Positions 42,989 to 50,648 of a stretch of DNA of 51,475 nt are shown here, in pieces; the first letter of the stretch is position 1, and every line of letters begins with the position of its first letter. The notes below the pieces were generated by a model. It was not told the origin of the DNA. It searched no databases and worked only from the letters and a program-made list of their open reading frames with translations. Source of the DNA: Planctomycetaceae bacterium (GTDB lineage: Bacteria > Planctomycetota > Planctomycetia > Planctomycetales > Planctomycetaceae); NCBI GenBank assembly GCA_947476295.1, contig CANJQC010000025.1, forward strand, positions 1-51,475. Direction: 5' to 3'. The translations under genes were made by a program, and so were the position numbers.

Positions 42989-44476
42989 GTGAAGGGACTG
43001 ATCTTTACGTGGCTGCTCACGGCCATTGGCGTTTCGACGTCGTGCTTCAATCCGTACAATGGGTTTCTGGTCTACGTAGCCTTGGCAATCCTGCGCCCGG
43101 ACAGTCTGTGGAGCAGCCATATTGCAGAGGGTCGATTCAGCTTCTATGTCGCCAGTGCCATGCTGCTCAACTGGTTTGTGCGATGCTGCGGTAATTGGAA
43201 TCTGGGTCCGTCGCGAGGTATCACACTCTTATTTCTGGGCTATTGGCTGTGGAGCGTTCTACTTGCATTCCGCGCTGACAGTCCGCCTCATGCGTGGTAC
43301 TACGTTGAACAGCAGTCAAAGATTCTGCTTCCGTTTTTGGTTGGAATCACTACGGTTCGCACGCCTGCTGACCTGCGAAAGCTTGCATGGGTTATCGTCG
43401 TTTGTCAGGGATACGTCGCGTTCGAACTGAACGGCTGGTACTTCAGCGGATTCAATTATCTGTGGGAAATCGGATTCGGAAGTCTTGATAATAACTCAAT
43501 GGCAATCGGCCTTGTGACCGCACTCGGAGTTGCGTTCTTCCTGTTCTTTTACGAAACCAGTTACACCCGCCGTTTCGTCATCACAGCCAGCGCCGCATTC
43601 ATCGGTCACGCGATTCTGTTTTCATTTTCCCGAGGTGCGATGCTGGCAACTGTCATCTTTGCGGTGGTCTCGTTCTTCATTATTCGCAAGACCACGTTGC
43701 ACTACACGGTTTTCGGCGGCGGTCTGCTCATGGCTGTCCTGCTCGCTGGACCGCAGGTTCGGGATCGATTTTTCGACACTTTTGCACAGGAGAACGGCGT
43801 TCGCGAAGCTTCCGCCCAAAGCCGCCTCGACTTGTGGCGCGACTGTGCCATTCTGCTCGCCAAGGATCCGATCTTCGGCTGCGGGCCCGATCACTGGCCG
43901 CTTCATGCACACGAATTTGGCTGGCCGGAAGGCAAGGAAGCACATAGTCTGTGGGTTCAAACAGCGGTAGAACTTGGCATCCCAGGCATCCTGATGTACA
44001 TGAGCTTTTTCCTCACTGCAATTTGGCGATGCTGGCTCTTATTGCAACGCACAAAAAACGATCCCGATGCCTGGTTCGCAGACTCGGCACGCATGACCAT
44101 TGCCTCTCTGACTGCATACATGGTGGCCGCACAATTCGTGAGCCTCGAGGCATTGGAAATTCCCTACTACGTCGTGCTGCTTGGAGCTGGTTCTATCACC
44201 GTCCAGTATCGGCTTTCTCAAGCGACCACTCAACTGCCGGATCCTGAGCGGATGAGTGACTCTGATTCGCCGCAGGATTGTCCGCCAGAATTTGTCAGTT
44301 CGGCAGAATCCGTGAGAGATCCCAGCGACGCCTCTTATGAAATTCCTGAATCGTTCTCGAACGAACTTGCTGCCTGCTCCGCTGACATACAGTATCAATC
44401 AGCAGATTGGCGCGACTCGATCGGGCACAGGCCGCAGAAATGCGACCACACTGAGTGTCCGCTCGTCATGAATTGA
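42989..44476 (+). CDS. O-antigen ligase / polysaccharide polymerase family protein (exosortase-A-type)
   Basis: 495 residues from GTG 42989, chosen for the strong GGGAGG ribosome-binding site and because the protein then opens directly into its first membrane helix ('VKGLIFTWLLTAIGVSTSC'). About ten membrane segments. Seen: 'FNPYNGFLVYVALAILRPD', 'PHAWYYVEQQSKILLPFLVG', 'TVRTPADLRKLAWVIV', 'GSLDNNSMAIGLVTALGVAF', 'HAILFSFSRGAMLATVIFA', and the large-loop motif 'FGCGPDHWPLHAHEFGWPE' with 'EAHSLWVQTAVELGIPGIL', the His/Arg features of the Wzy/WaaL superfamily. The layout resembles the 'putative O-glycosylation ligase, exosortase A-associated' group. It would join repeat units or attach glycan at the outer face of the inner membrane. 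The polar C-terminal tail (about 430-495) looks disordered. Confidence 0.88.
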   Translation: MKGLIFTWLLTAIGVSTSCFNPYNGFLVYVALAILRPDSLWSSHIAEGRFSFYVASAMLLNWFVRCCGNWNLGPSRGITLLFLGYWLWSVLLAFRADSPPHAWYYVEQQSKILLPFLVGITTVRTPADLRKLAWVIVVCQGYVAFELNGWYFSGFNYLWEIGFGSLDNNSMAIGLVTALGVAFFLFFYETSYTRRFVITASAAFIGHAILFSFSRGAMLATVIFAVVSFFIIRKTTLHYTVFGGGLLMAVLLAGPQVRDRFFDTFAQENGVREASAQSRLDLWRDCAILLAKDPIFGCGPDHWPLHAHEFGWPEGKEAHSLWVQTAVELGIPGILMYMSFFLTAIWRCWLLLQRTKNDPDAWFADSARMTIASLTAYMVAAQFVSLEALEIPYYVVLLGAGSITVQYRLSQATTQLPDPERMSDSDSPQDCPPEFVSSAESVRDPSDASYEIPESFSNELAACSADIQYQSADWRDSIGHRPQKCDHTECPLVMN

Positions 44477-44645
44477 ACTAACCGACGGGTGCAAAAACAC
44501 AACAACGCATTTCGGGCCGCACATTTGTTTCCTTTTTGGCACAGTGATTCAACTATTCGCCCTGCGCTGCACCTGGATGTGACCTACCTTTTCCCCGGAT
44601 GAACCGTCCTGTTCGTCCAGAACAAAAAAGGGGCTACGACGTTCC

Positions 44646-46601
44646 ATGTGCGGCATTGCAGGTGTTCTTTACGCAGATTTCGGTCGATCGGTCAGCTCAT
44701 CACTGCTGACGGATATGGGAAATGCGATTGCGCACCGAGGCCCCGATGGGGAAGGCACTTTTCGATCCGGGCCCATCGGCCTTGTACATCGTCGTCTGGC
44801 CATCATCGACCTGGAAGGCGGGCGACAGCCTCTTTCCAACGAAGACGAATCGATTTACGTCGTATTCAACGGCGAGATTTACAACTATCCTGAGCTTCGA
44901 CGACAACTGGAAAAGCGAGGACACGTCTTCCGCACGAACTCAGACACGGAAGTTCTCGTCCATCTGTACGAGGACTACGGCCCGGAACTCTGCACGCACC
45001 TGCGAGGCATGTTTGCGTTTGCCATCTGGGACGCACGCCGACGCGAATTGTTACTGGCTCGCGATCATCTCGGCCAGAAACCGCTGTTCATCTATCGCGA
45101 CAACGAAAAACTGGTTTTCGGTTCCGAACTCAAAGCCGTGCTCGCTCATCCGAACATCGATCGGTCCATCGATCCGGCCGCTATCGAAGATTATCTCACG
45201 TTTGGCTTTATCCCCGGACAAAGGAGTATCTTCGGACGTGTCTCAAAACTTCCCGCCGCGCATCGGCTGCGAATATCACTCACTGAGTTTCAAACATCGC
45301 CGAAGCGATACTGGCAACTGTCGTTTGATCACGAAGCCCGTTTGTCTGTCGATGAATGGAAGCAGCGCATCGATGCGGCCCTTCGCGAAAGCGTGAATGC
45401 GCATCTGATCTCGGATGTTCCTGTCGGTGCATTCCTGAGCGGAGGACTGGACAGTAGCGCGATTCTCGCGTTGATGGCGGAACAACGGAGCGATCCCGTG
45501 CGCACATTCTCCATCGGTTTCAATGAAGAAGAATTCAGCGAGCTACCATTCGCACGCGAAGTCGCACAACACTTCGGATGCCATCACACGGAAGAAATCG
45601 TGACTCCGGAAGCCGCCCGCGATCTGGATGATCTGGTTTATCTGTATGACGAACCCTTTGCCGATGCTTCTGCGCTGCCGACGATGGCCGTGTCGCGACT
45701 GGCGGCAAAGCAGGTGAAAGTCGTGCTTTCCGGCGACGGTGGCGACGAATTGTTCGGCGGTTATTCACGATACGCCCACGACCTGAAAGAAGCTCAGATT
45801 CGCGACCGCATCCCGGCGATGATTCGTTCGCTGGTGTTGAAACCCATGGCGGCCATCTGGCCAAAGGCTGACTGGCTGCCACGCCCGATGCGTCTGAAAA
45901 CATTGATTCAGAACTTATCCTGTAGCCCGGCAAGAGCGTACGCGAATACCGTGTCTGTCTGTCGGCAGACAATGCGACGACGTTTGCTCAACCGCGATTT
46001 TGCTTCATTGCTCGACGGCTACTGTCCCGAGCGCTCGATAATTGCTGCATTCGAACACGGTCATCGAGATGCGTTGAGCGGTATGTTGTCGGCGGATACG
46101 AACGTCCTGTTGCCAGATGATTTTCTGACCAAAGTCGATCGAGCCGGCATGGGGTTTGGTCTGGAAGTGCGTGCGCCGCTGATCGACTGGAAGTTGATGG
46201 AGCTTGCAGCTTCGATGCCGTCAGAATTCAAAATCCGCAACGGTTCGAAGAAGTGGATACTGAAGCAACTGTTTGAATCTCGTTTGCCGGACGGTCTCGT
46301 CAATCGTCGTAAACAGGGCTTCGAACTGCCAATCGATCAATGGCTCCGGGGCCCTCTGAGCGAGCAGGTACGAGTCCATGTACTCAATCCACACGGTGCC
46401 ATCGCGAACTTCATTAACGTCGCAAATGCTCGTGCGCTGTTTGAATCCCATTGCAAAGGCATCGGACGCCATGGTCAGCTGATCTGGAGTCTGCTGATCC
46501 TCGCCCGCTGGCTGGACGCATGGAGCAAACCGACAGGAATTCCGCGAACTGAATTCGCAGAACTGATCTCCTGCCCTGCCATGGCCGGTTCCTTGAATTG
46601 A
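44646..46601 (+). CDS. asnB: Asparagine synthase (glutamine-hydrolysing), polysaccharide-locus type
   Basis: 651 residues. N-terminal class II amidotransferase: nucleophile Cys2 ('MCGIAGVLY'), 'IAHRGPDGEGTF', 'LVHRRLAIIDLEGGRQPLSN' and 'VVFNGEIYNYPELR'. C-terminal ATP-pyrophosphatase domain with P-loop 'SGGLDSS' (residues 265-271), 'RTFSIGFNEEEFSELPFA', 'VVLSGDGGDELFGGYSRY' and 'LPDDFLTKVDRAGMGFGLE'. The enzyme takes ammonia from glutamine to amidate a carboxylate. In exosortase-A/EPS clusters such paralogues ('amidotransferase 1') are thought to modify a sugar carboxylate rather than to make asparagine; that is inferred from context. There are 169 bases before it and only 19 bases to the next gene, so those two are likely co-transcribed. 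Confidence 0.94.
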   Translation: MCGIAGVLYADFGRSVSSSLLTDMGNAIAHRGPDGEGTFRSGPIGLVHRRLAIIDLEGGRQPLSNEDESIYVVFNGEIYNYPELRRQLEKRGHVFRTNSDTEVLVHLYEDYGPELCTHLRGMFAFAIWDARRRELLLARDHLGQKPLFIYRDNEKLVFGSELKAVLAHPNIDRSIDPAAIEDYLTFGFIPGQRSIFGRVSKLPAAHRLRISLTEFQTSPKRYWQLSFDHEARLSVDEWKQRIDAALRESVNAHLISDVPVGAFLSGGLDSSAILALMAEQRSDPVRTFSIGFNEEEFSELPFAREVAQHFGCHHTEEIVTPEAARDLDDLVYLYDEPFADASALPTMAVSRLAAKQVKVVLSGDGGDELFGGYSRYAHDLKEAQIRDRIPAMIRSLVLKPMAAIWPKADWLPRPMRLKTLIQNLSCSPARAYANTVSVCRQTMRRRLLNRDFASLLDGYCPERSIIAAFEHGHRDALSGMLSADTNVLLPDDFLTKVDRAGMGFGLEVRAPLIDWKLMELAASMPSEFKIRNGSKKWILKQLFESRLPDGLVNRRKQGFELPIDQWLRGPLSEQVRVHVLNPHGAIANFINVANARALFESHCKGIGRHGQLIWSLLILARWLDAWSKPTGIPRTEFAELISCPAMAGSLN

Positions 46602-46620
46602 AAGCAGGAAGTCCGATCTG

Positions 46621-49281
46621 ATGACTCTAAAGCTCTCAACCACAACCTTTCACAGGACCCAGACATCGGTCACGATCCCGGCTGTGTTGCGGTCACGATC
46701 GATCGCTGCGCGCAACGTGCCGGTCGTTGCTAGTTTGTGCCTGCCAAAAGGCCGTCTGACCACCGCAGCCATCGGCCATGTCGCAGGATTTGAAGCCAAC
46801 ATCGCCGCGCAGTTTGAAGTGCTCAATCGCTGGCACGACGGCAGTGTTCGCTGGTTGCTGACCAGTTTAATCGCTCCGGAAGTCAGCAGTCACGGTTGCG
46901 AGTTGAGTGTTGTCGCCTTATGTGAAAAACAATCACAGAAAAGCCCTGCTTCCAACTGCGTTACAACCATGAAGTCTATTCCAAGTGAGATCCAAGTCAT
47001 CACTCGCGATACAATTAACGATTCGCCGGTTGAGAGAACTCTGCGTCTTACGCCATGTCTTCGCGACATCAGCGGCGCGGAACTGCCGTTGCAGATCGAC
47101 CGAATCCGCGAAGAGGTCAATGGCGCGATCCGGCAAGTCTGCGTTGTCGCAGTGCGAATTCCGTCGGTACCGTTCGTCACACTCCAGCTACGTCTCACGC
47201 ACTGGGCGTCAGCCGGACTGTTACATGTTGAAACTCGCCTCCGCAATACGCGACGCGCCAAACATGTCGGAGGACTGTGGGATCTTGGCGATGCCGGATC
47301 ATTTTTGTTTTGCAGCCTAGAAATTGCCGTCGCGAGCGATGAGATTTCGGCCAACGCTGCGACGCACTGGAAGGCCGAACCTGATCATTCACTCTGTTCA
47401 ACGTCGTCTGATATCCGGTTGCTGCAATTCGACAGCGGTGGTCCGTTCTGGAACAGCGCAAATCACGTCACTGCGTCCGGGCAAATTGATGTTCCGGGGC
47501 GAGGCTATGAAGTAACGACTGACAGTCATTCGACGCAGGGAAATCGCGCGGAACCCACATTTTTGGTCGAAGGTGATTCATCGTTCCTCGCAGCCGCCGT
47601 TCCGGAATTCTGGCAACAGTCCCCCGGCAGCATCGCAACCGCAACGGGTATTCTCGAAGTGGGCCTGTTCCCGGCATTGCCTCCCGTCACGTACGAACTT
47701 CAGGGCGGTGAACAAAAAACGTTATCATTCTGGCTGGCCACAGGTCCCGGCAAAGGAAACATCAATGGTCTTGATTGGGTGCATGACGCGCCGCGCTTGC
47801 TGCAATCCGCCCCATCGATCGCCGATGCAAAGGTCTTTCCGTGGTTTGGCGGTCATCGTAGGGTGGGACCAGCGGCAACGCCGCGCCGGCCCACCGATGG
47901 TGGCACCGTGATAGCCGACGCAACATCACGTCTTGCCGACTACCTGCACGACGCCACTTCCGGTGACTTCAGCCTGGAAGCACGGCGCGACTCAATCGAC
48001 GAATATGGCTGGAGAAATTTCGGTGACGTTCCTGCCGATCACGAACAGACTCATTACGCTGGTTCTAAGACGATTGTGTCTCACTACAACAATCAGTTCG
48101 ACATGATCTTCGGCAGTATTCTGCAACTGGCATCGACCTCCGACCTCAAGTGGTTCGACATGCTTGATCCGCTGGCTCGACATGTGATGGATATCGACAT
48201 CTATCACACGAATGAAGATCGAGCGGCCTTCAATGGCGGTTTGTTCTGGCACACCGATCATTACGTCGATGCACATTCGAGTACTCATCGCACATATTCC
48301 CGGAAAAATCAAAAGCCCGGCCAACCCTACGGCGGCGGGCCAGGCTGCGAACACAACTACACGACCGGGTTACTGCACTATTATTATCTGACCGGAAACC
48401 CGGAAGCACGGGAATCTGTGCTGTCGCTGGCCGATTGGGTAATCCAGATGGACGACGGCCGCAACACGGTTTTCGGACTGCTCGACAATGGGCCGACCGG
48501 CGCTGCTTCCGCAACCGTGTCTGAAAATTTCCACGGACCAGGCCGCGGCGCCGGCAATTCCATGAATGCCTTGCTTGATGCGTGGCTGCTTACAAACGCA
48601 GGCCACTATCTGCATAAGCTCGAAGAACTCATCCGTCGCTGCGTGCATCCACGCCAGGATCCCGACGACCTGCATTTACTCGACGCCGAAGATCATTGGT
48701 CGTACACCGTGTTCCTGAGTTCACTCGGACGATATCTGCTCGCCAAACGCGATGCCGAGATGTTCGATGCCATGTATTCGTACTCCCGCGATGTGATGAA
48801 AACCTACGGCCGCTGGATGGCCACCAACGAACGTCGCACGCTTGATCGCCCCGAAGAATTGCAGTATCCGACCGAAGCTTGGGCCGCTCAGGATTTTCGC
48901 AAAGCCAACGTACTGCGCATCGCCAGTTCGTGTGAAGATGATGTCTCGCATGCTGTCGCGATGCGAACTAGAGCCAATGCCATCAGCGAGGCCGCATGGA
49001 AGGACATGTCAGCGTTTGGGCCTGCTCGACTGAACGCTCGATGCCTGTCAATCCTGATGACTGAAGGCCATCGTGACATCTTTCACCGTACATGCGAACC
49101 GATGCTGATTCCGGCATGTCCGGCAACTTACGATGTCGGTCCATGGTCGATGTTCGTGCCGCAGAAGCAACGGATTAAGAAATTGATGCATTCACCGAGG
49201 CGATTAATTGAGGCCAGCATCGGGGTGTTTAGTCCAGATCGTTTAATCAGTGCATGGAGGGCACTGCGGAGGCAGATCTAG
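46621..49281 (+). CDS. PcRGLX/YetA-like polysaccharide-active protein (exo-rhamnogalacturonan-lyase-like)
   Basis: 886 residues, 19 bases after asnB. No signal peptide is evident. The N-terminal part ('VPVVASLCLPKGRLTTAAI', 'AAQFEVLNRWHDGSVRWLL') matches the beta-barrel start of PcRGLX/YetA-type proteins, which are exo-acting lyases on rhamnogalacturonan. The centre is an (alpha/alpha) barrel-like region with 'GWRNFGDVPADHEQ', 'SHYNNQFDMIFGSILQLA', 'HVMDIDIYHTNEDRAAFNG', 'HTDHYVDAHSSTHRTYSR' and 'GGGPGCEHNYTTGLLHYYY'. These His/Tyr/Asp-rich blocks are likely to line the active cleft. It plausibly trims or remodels the polysaccharide made by this locus; I cannot tell lyase from hydrolase. A palindromic element sits in frame at 47855-47898. 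Confidence 0.75.
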   Translation: MTLKLSTTTFHRTQTSVTIPAVLRSRSIAARNVPVVASLCLPKGRLTTAAIGHVAGFEANIAAQFEVLNRWHDGSVRWLLTSLIAPEVSSHGCELSVVALCEKQSQKSPASNCVTTMKSIPSEIQVITRDTINDSPVERTLRLTPCLRDISGAELPLQIDRIREEVNGAIRQVCVVAVRIPSVPFVTLQLRLTHWASAGLLHVETRLRNTRRAKHVGGLWDLGDAGSFLFCSLEIAVASDEISANAATHWKAEPDHSLCSTSSDIRLLQFDSGGPFWNSANHVTASGQIDVPGRGYEVTTDSHSTQGNRAEPTFLVEGDSSFLAAAVPEFWQQSPGSIATATGILEVGLFPALPPVTYELQGGEQKTLSFWLATGPGKGNINGLDWVHDAPRLLQSAPSIADAKVFPWFGGHRRVGPAATPRRPTDGGTVIADATSRLADYLHDATSGDFSLEARRDSIDEYGWRNFGDVPADHEQTHYAGSKTIVSHYNNQFDMIFGSILQLASTSDLKWFDMLDPLARHVMDIDIYHTNEDRAAFNGGLFWHTDHYVDAHSSTHRTYSRKNQKPGQPYGGGPGCEHNYTTGLLHYYYLTGNPEARESVLSLADWVIQMDDGRNTVFGLLDNGPTGAASATVSENFHGPGRGAGNSMNALLDAWLLTNAGHYLHKLEELIRRCVHPRQDPDDLHLLDAEDHWSYTVFLSSLGRYLLAKRDAEMFDAMYSYSRDVMKTYGRWMATNERRTLDRPEELQYPTEAWAAQDFRKANVLRIASSCEDDVSHAVAMRTRANAISEAAWKDMSAFGPARLNARCLSILMTEGHRDIFHRTCEPMLIPACPATYDVGPWSMFVPQKQRIKKLMHSPRRLIEASIGVFSPDRLISAWRALRRQI
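47855..47898. repeat. 44-base palindromic element inside coding sequence
   Basis: A nested inverted repeat: outer ATCG/CGAT, then GGTGGGACC against GGCCCACC (one bulge), and the inner hairpin GCGGC-AAC-GCCGC. It lies in frame in the 46621-49281 gene and encodes a basic, low-complexity stretch, residues 412-427 ('HRRVGPAATPRRPTDG'), unlike the flanking protein. REP-like hairpins with GGTGGG/CCCACC stems are common between genes in many bacteria; here one lies within a gene. Confidence 0.7.
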
Positions 49282-49412
49282 CGAAATGCCGCCTGGTCTT
49301 CGACTAAGGTTTTAATAGGCCAATTTGGATCACGCGCAGTATGACTGAACGCGACGGACATGAATGTCCATCCTGCATAAGAACATAAGAACTCAACCTC
49401 AAATTCATTACG
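49282..49412. repeat. Short gap with a GGACA-TGAA-TGTCC hairpin
   Basis: This 131-base gap upstream of the glycosyltransferase has a hairpin GGACAT-GA-ATGTCC at 49356-49369. It lacks a T-run, so it is not a clear terminator. Its TGAA loop resembles the other intergenic modules (for example GCGACT-GAA-AGTCGC at 15646). Confidence 0.45.
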
Positions 49413-50648
49413 ATGATTCAAGCCACACCCACAAATCTACGCATCACTTCGATCGACGATCGTCCTGCGATCTGCCACGTTATCCATGCGATGGGGGTCG
49501 GCGGGGCGGAAGTGCTGGTCGATCAGATGGTGCGATTACTGAGCAACGAATTTCACTGTGTCGTTGCCGTGCTGGATGAAATCGGTGATATCGGCGAACG
49601 CCTGAGACTCGATGGTTTTACTGTCGAACATCTGAATCGCCAGCCGGGTATCGATCGCGGTTGCGCGAAGCGACTGAAGGAGTTTGCCGATCGCGAAGGC
49701 GCGGAGATTCTGCACGCCCATCAATACACGCCTTTCTTTCAATCGATGCTCAGTCGCGGCCTGTTTGGACGCCGTCCGGTGGTTTTCACTGAACACGGAC
49801 GCCATTATCCGGACCTACCAAGTCGCAAACGATGGATCGTCAATCGTTTGATGCTCCGCAGTTGCGATCGACTGATCGGCTGCGGCGGTGCCGTGCGTCA
49901 GGCATTGATCGATAACGAGGGGTTGCCCGAATCCCGCGTCGAAGTCATCTACAATGGCATCGATCTTAAGTCGCTCGGTAAACCGTCCGACGATGCACGT
50001 GAAAGAATTCGTGCTGAGTTCGGTTATGCCTCGACGGATTTCGTCGCCGTGCTTGTCGCGAGATTGCATGAATTGAAAGATCATCAAACGGCGCTGCGAG
50101 CGATAGATGCTGCACGAAAGCAGATCCCCGGTCTGCGACTGTTGCTGGCGGGCAACGGTGATCAGCGCGCGGCGATTGAACAAACTATCGGAGAACGCGG
50201 GCTCCAACAAACTGTCACTTTGGCGGGGACTCGCAAAGACGTGGCCGATCTGCTGGCTGCGTCCGATGTGTTTCTGATGTCCAGCATCAGCGAAGGCATT
50301 CCGCTTACCGTGATCGAAGCGATGGCAGCGCGACGACCAGTGGTTTCGACCGCCGTCGGTGGAATTCCGGAACTCGTTGAACACGGCGTCACAGGTTTTC
50401 TGGCTCCGTCTCGCGACGATGTTTCACTCGCTGCGGCTTTGATCAAACTTTATCGTAATCCCGTTCTCTGCGAACGCATGGCCAACGTCGCTGCCCAACG
50501 CGCCTTCGATAATTTTTCCCTCGACGGCATGTTGAACGGCTACCGTGATGTGTACGGCGAAGTTCTGAACGGCAGCCGTCGTGGCACGTTCCGTGAACAA
50601 AACGGTCTGAGAACGACGTCTCCGTCACTCCCTGGAGGCCACTCATGA
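49413..50648 (+). CDS. Glycosyltransferase family 4 (GT-B fold)
   Basis: 411 residues, cytoplasmic. N-terminal Rossmann half: 'ICHVIHAMGVGGAEVLVDQ' (the GGAE-type loop), 'ILHAHQYTPFFQSML', 'VVFTEHGRHYPD', 'VIYNGIDLKSLGK'. C-terminal donor-binding half: 'VAVLVARLHELKDHQTAL', 'LLLAGNGDQRAAIEQ', 'VTLAGTRKDVADLLAASDVF' and the catalytic E-x7-E motif 'SEGIPLTVIEAMAARRPVV'. It transfers a sugar from a nucleotide donor to a growing lipid-linked glycan, retaining configuration. It resembles exosortase-A-associated GT4 enzymes. ATG 49413 is the best start. The stop overlaps the next glycosyltransferase start by 4 bases (ATGA), so the two are translationally coupled. Confidence 0.92.
   Translation: MIQATPTNLRITSIDDRPAICHVIHAMGVGGAEVLVDQMVRLLSNEFHCVVAVLDEIGDIGERLRLDGFTVEHLNRQPGIDRGCAKRLKEFADREGAEILHAHQYTPFFQSMLSRGLFGRRPVVFTEHGRHYPDLPSRKRWIVNRLMLRSCDRLIGCGGAVRQALIDNEGLPESRVEVIYNGIDLKSLGKPSDDARERIRAEFGYASTDFVAVLVARLHELKDHQTALRAIDAARKQIPGLRLLLAGNGDQRAAIEQTIGERGLQQTVTLAGTRKDVADLLAASDVFLMSSISEGIPLTVIEAMAARRPVVSTAVGGIPELVEHGVTGFLAPSRDDVSLAAALIKLYRNPVLCERMANVAAQRAFDNFSLDGMLNGYRDVYGEVLNGSRRGTFREQNGLRTTSPSLPGGHS

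Noticed and set aside
42684-42992. Plus-strand open frame of 102 codons before the polymerase gene
   Set aside because: It is rich in Arg, Cys and Met with no domain-like pattern, and it would overlap the strong ribosome-binding site used by the GTG at 42989.
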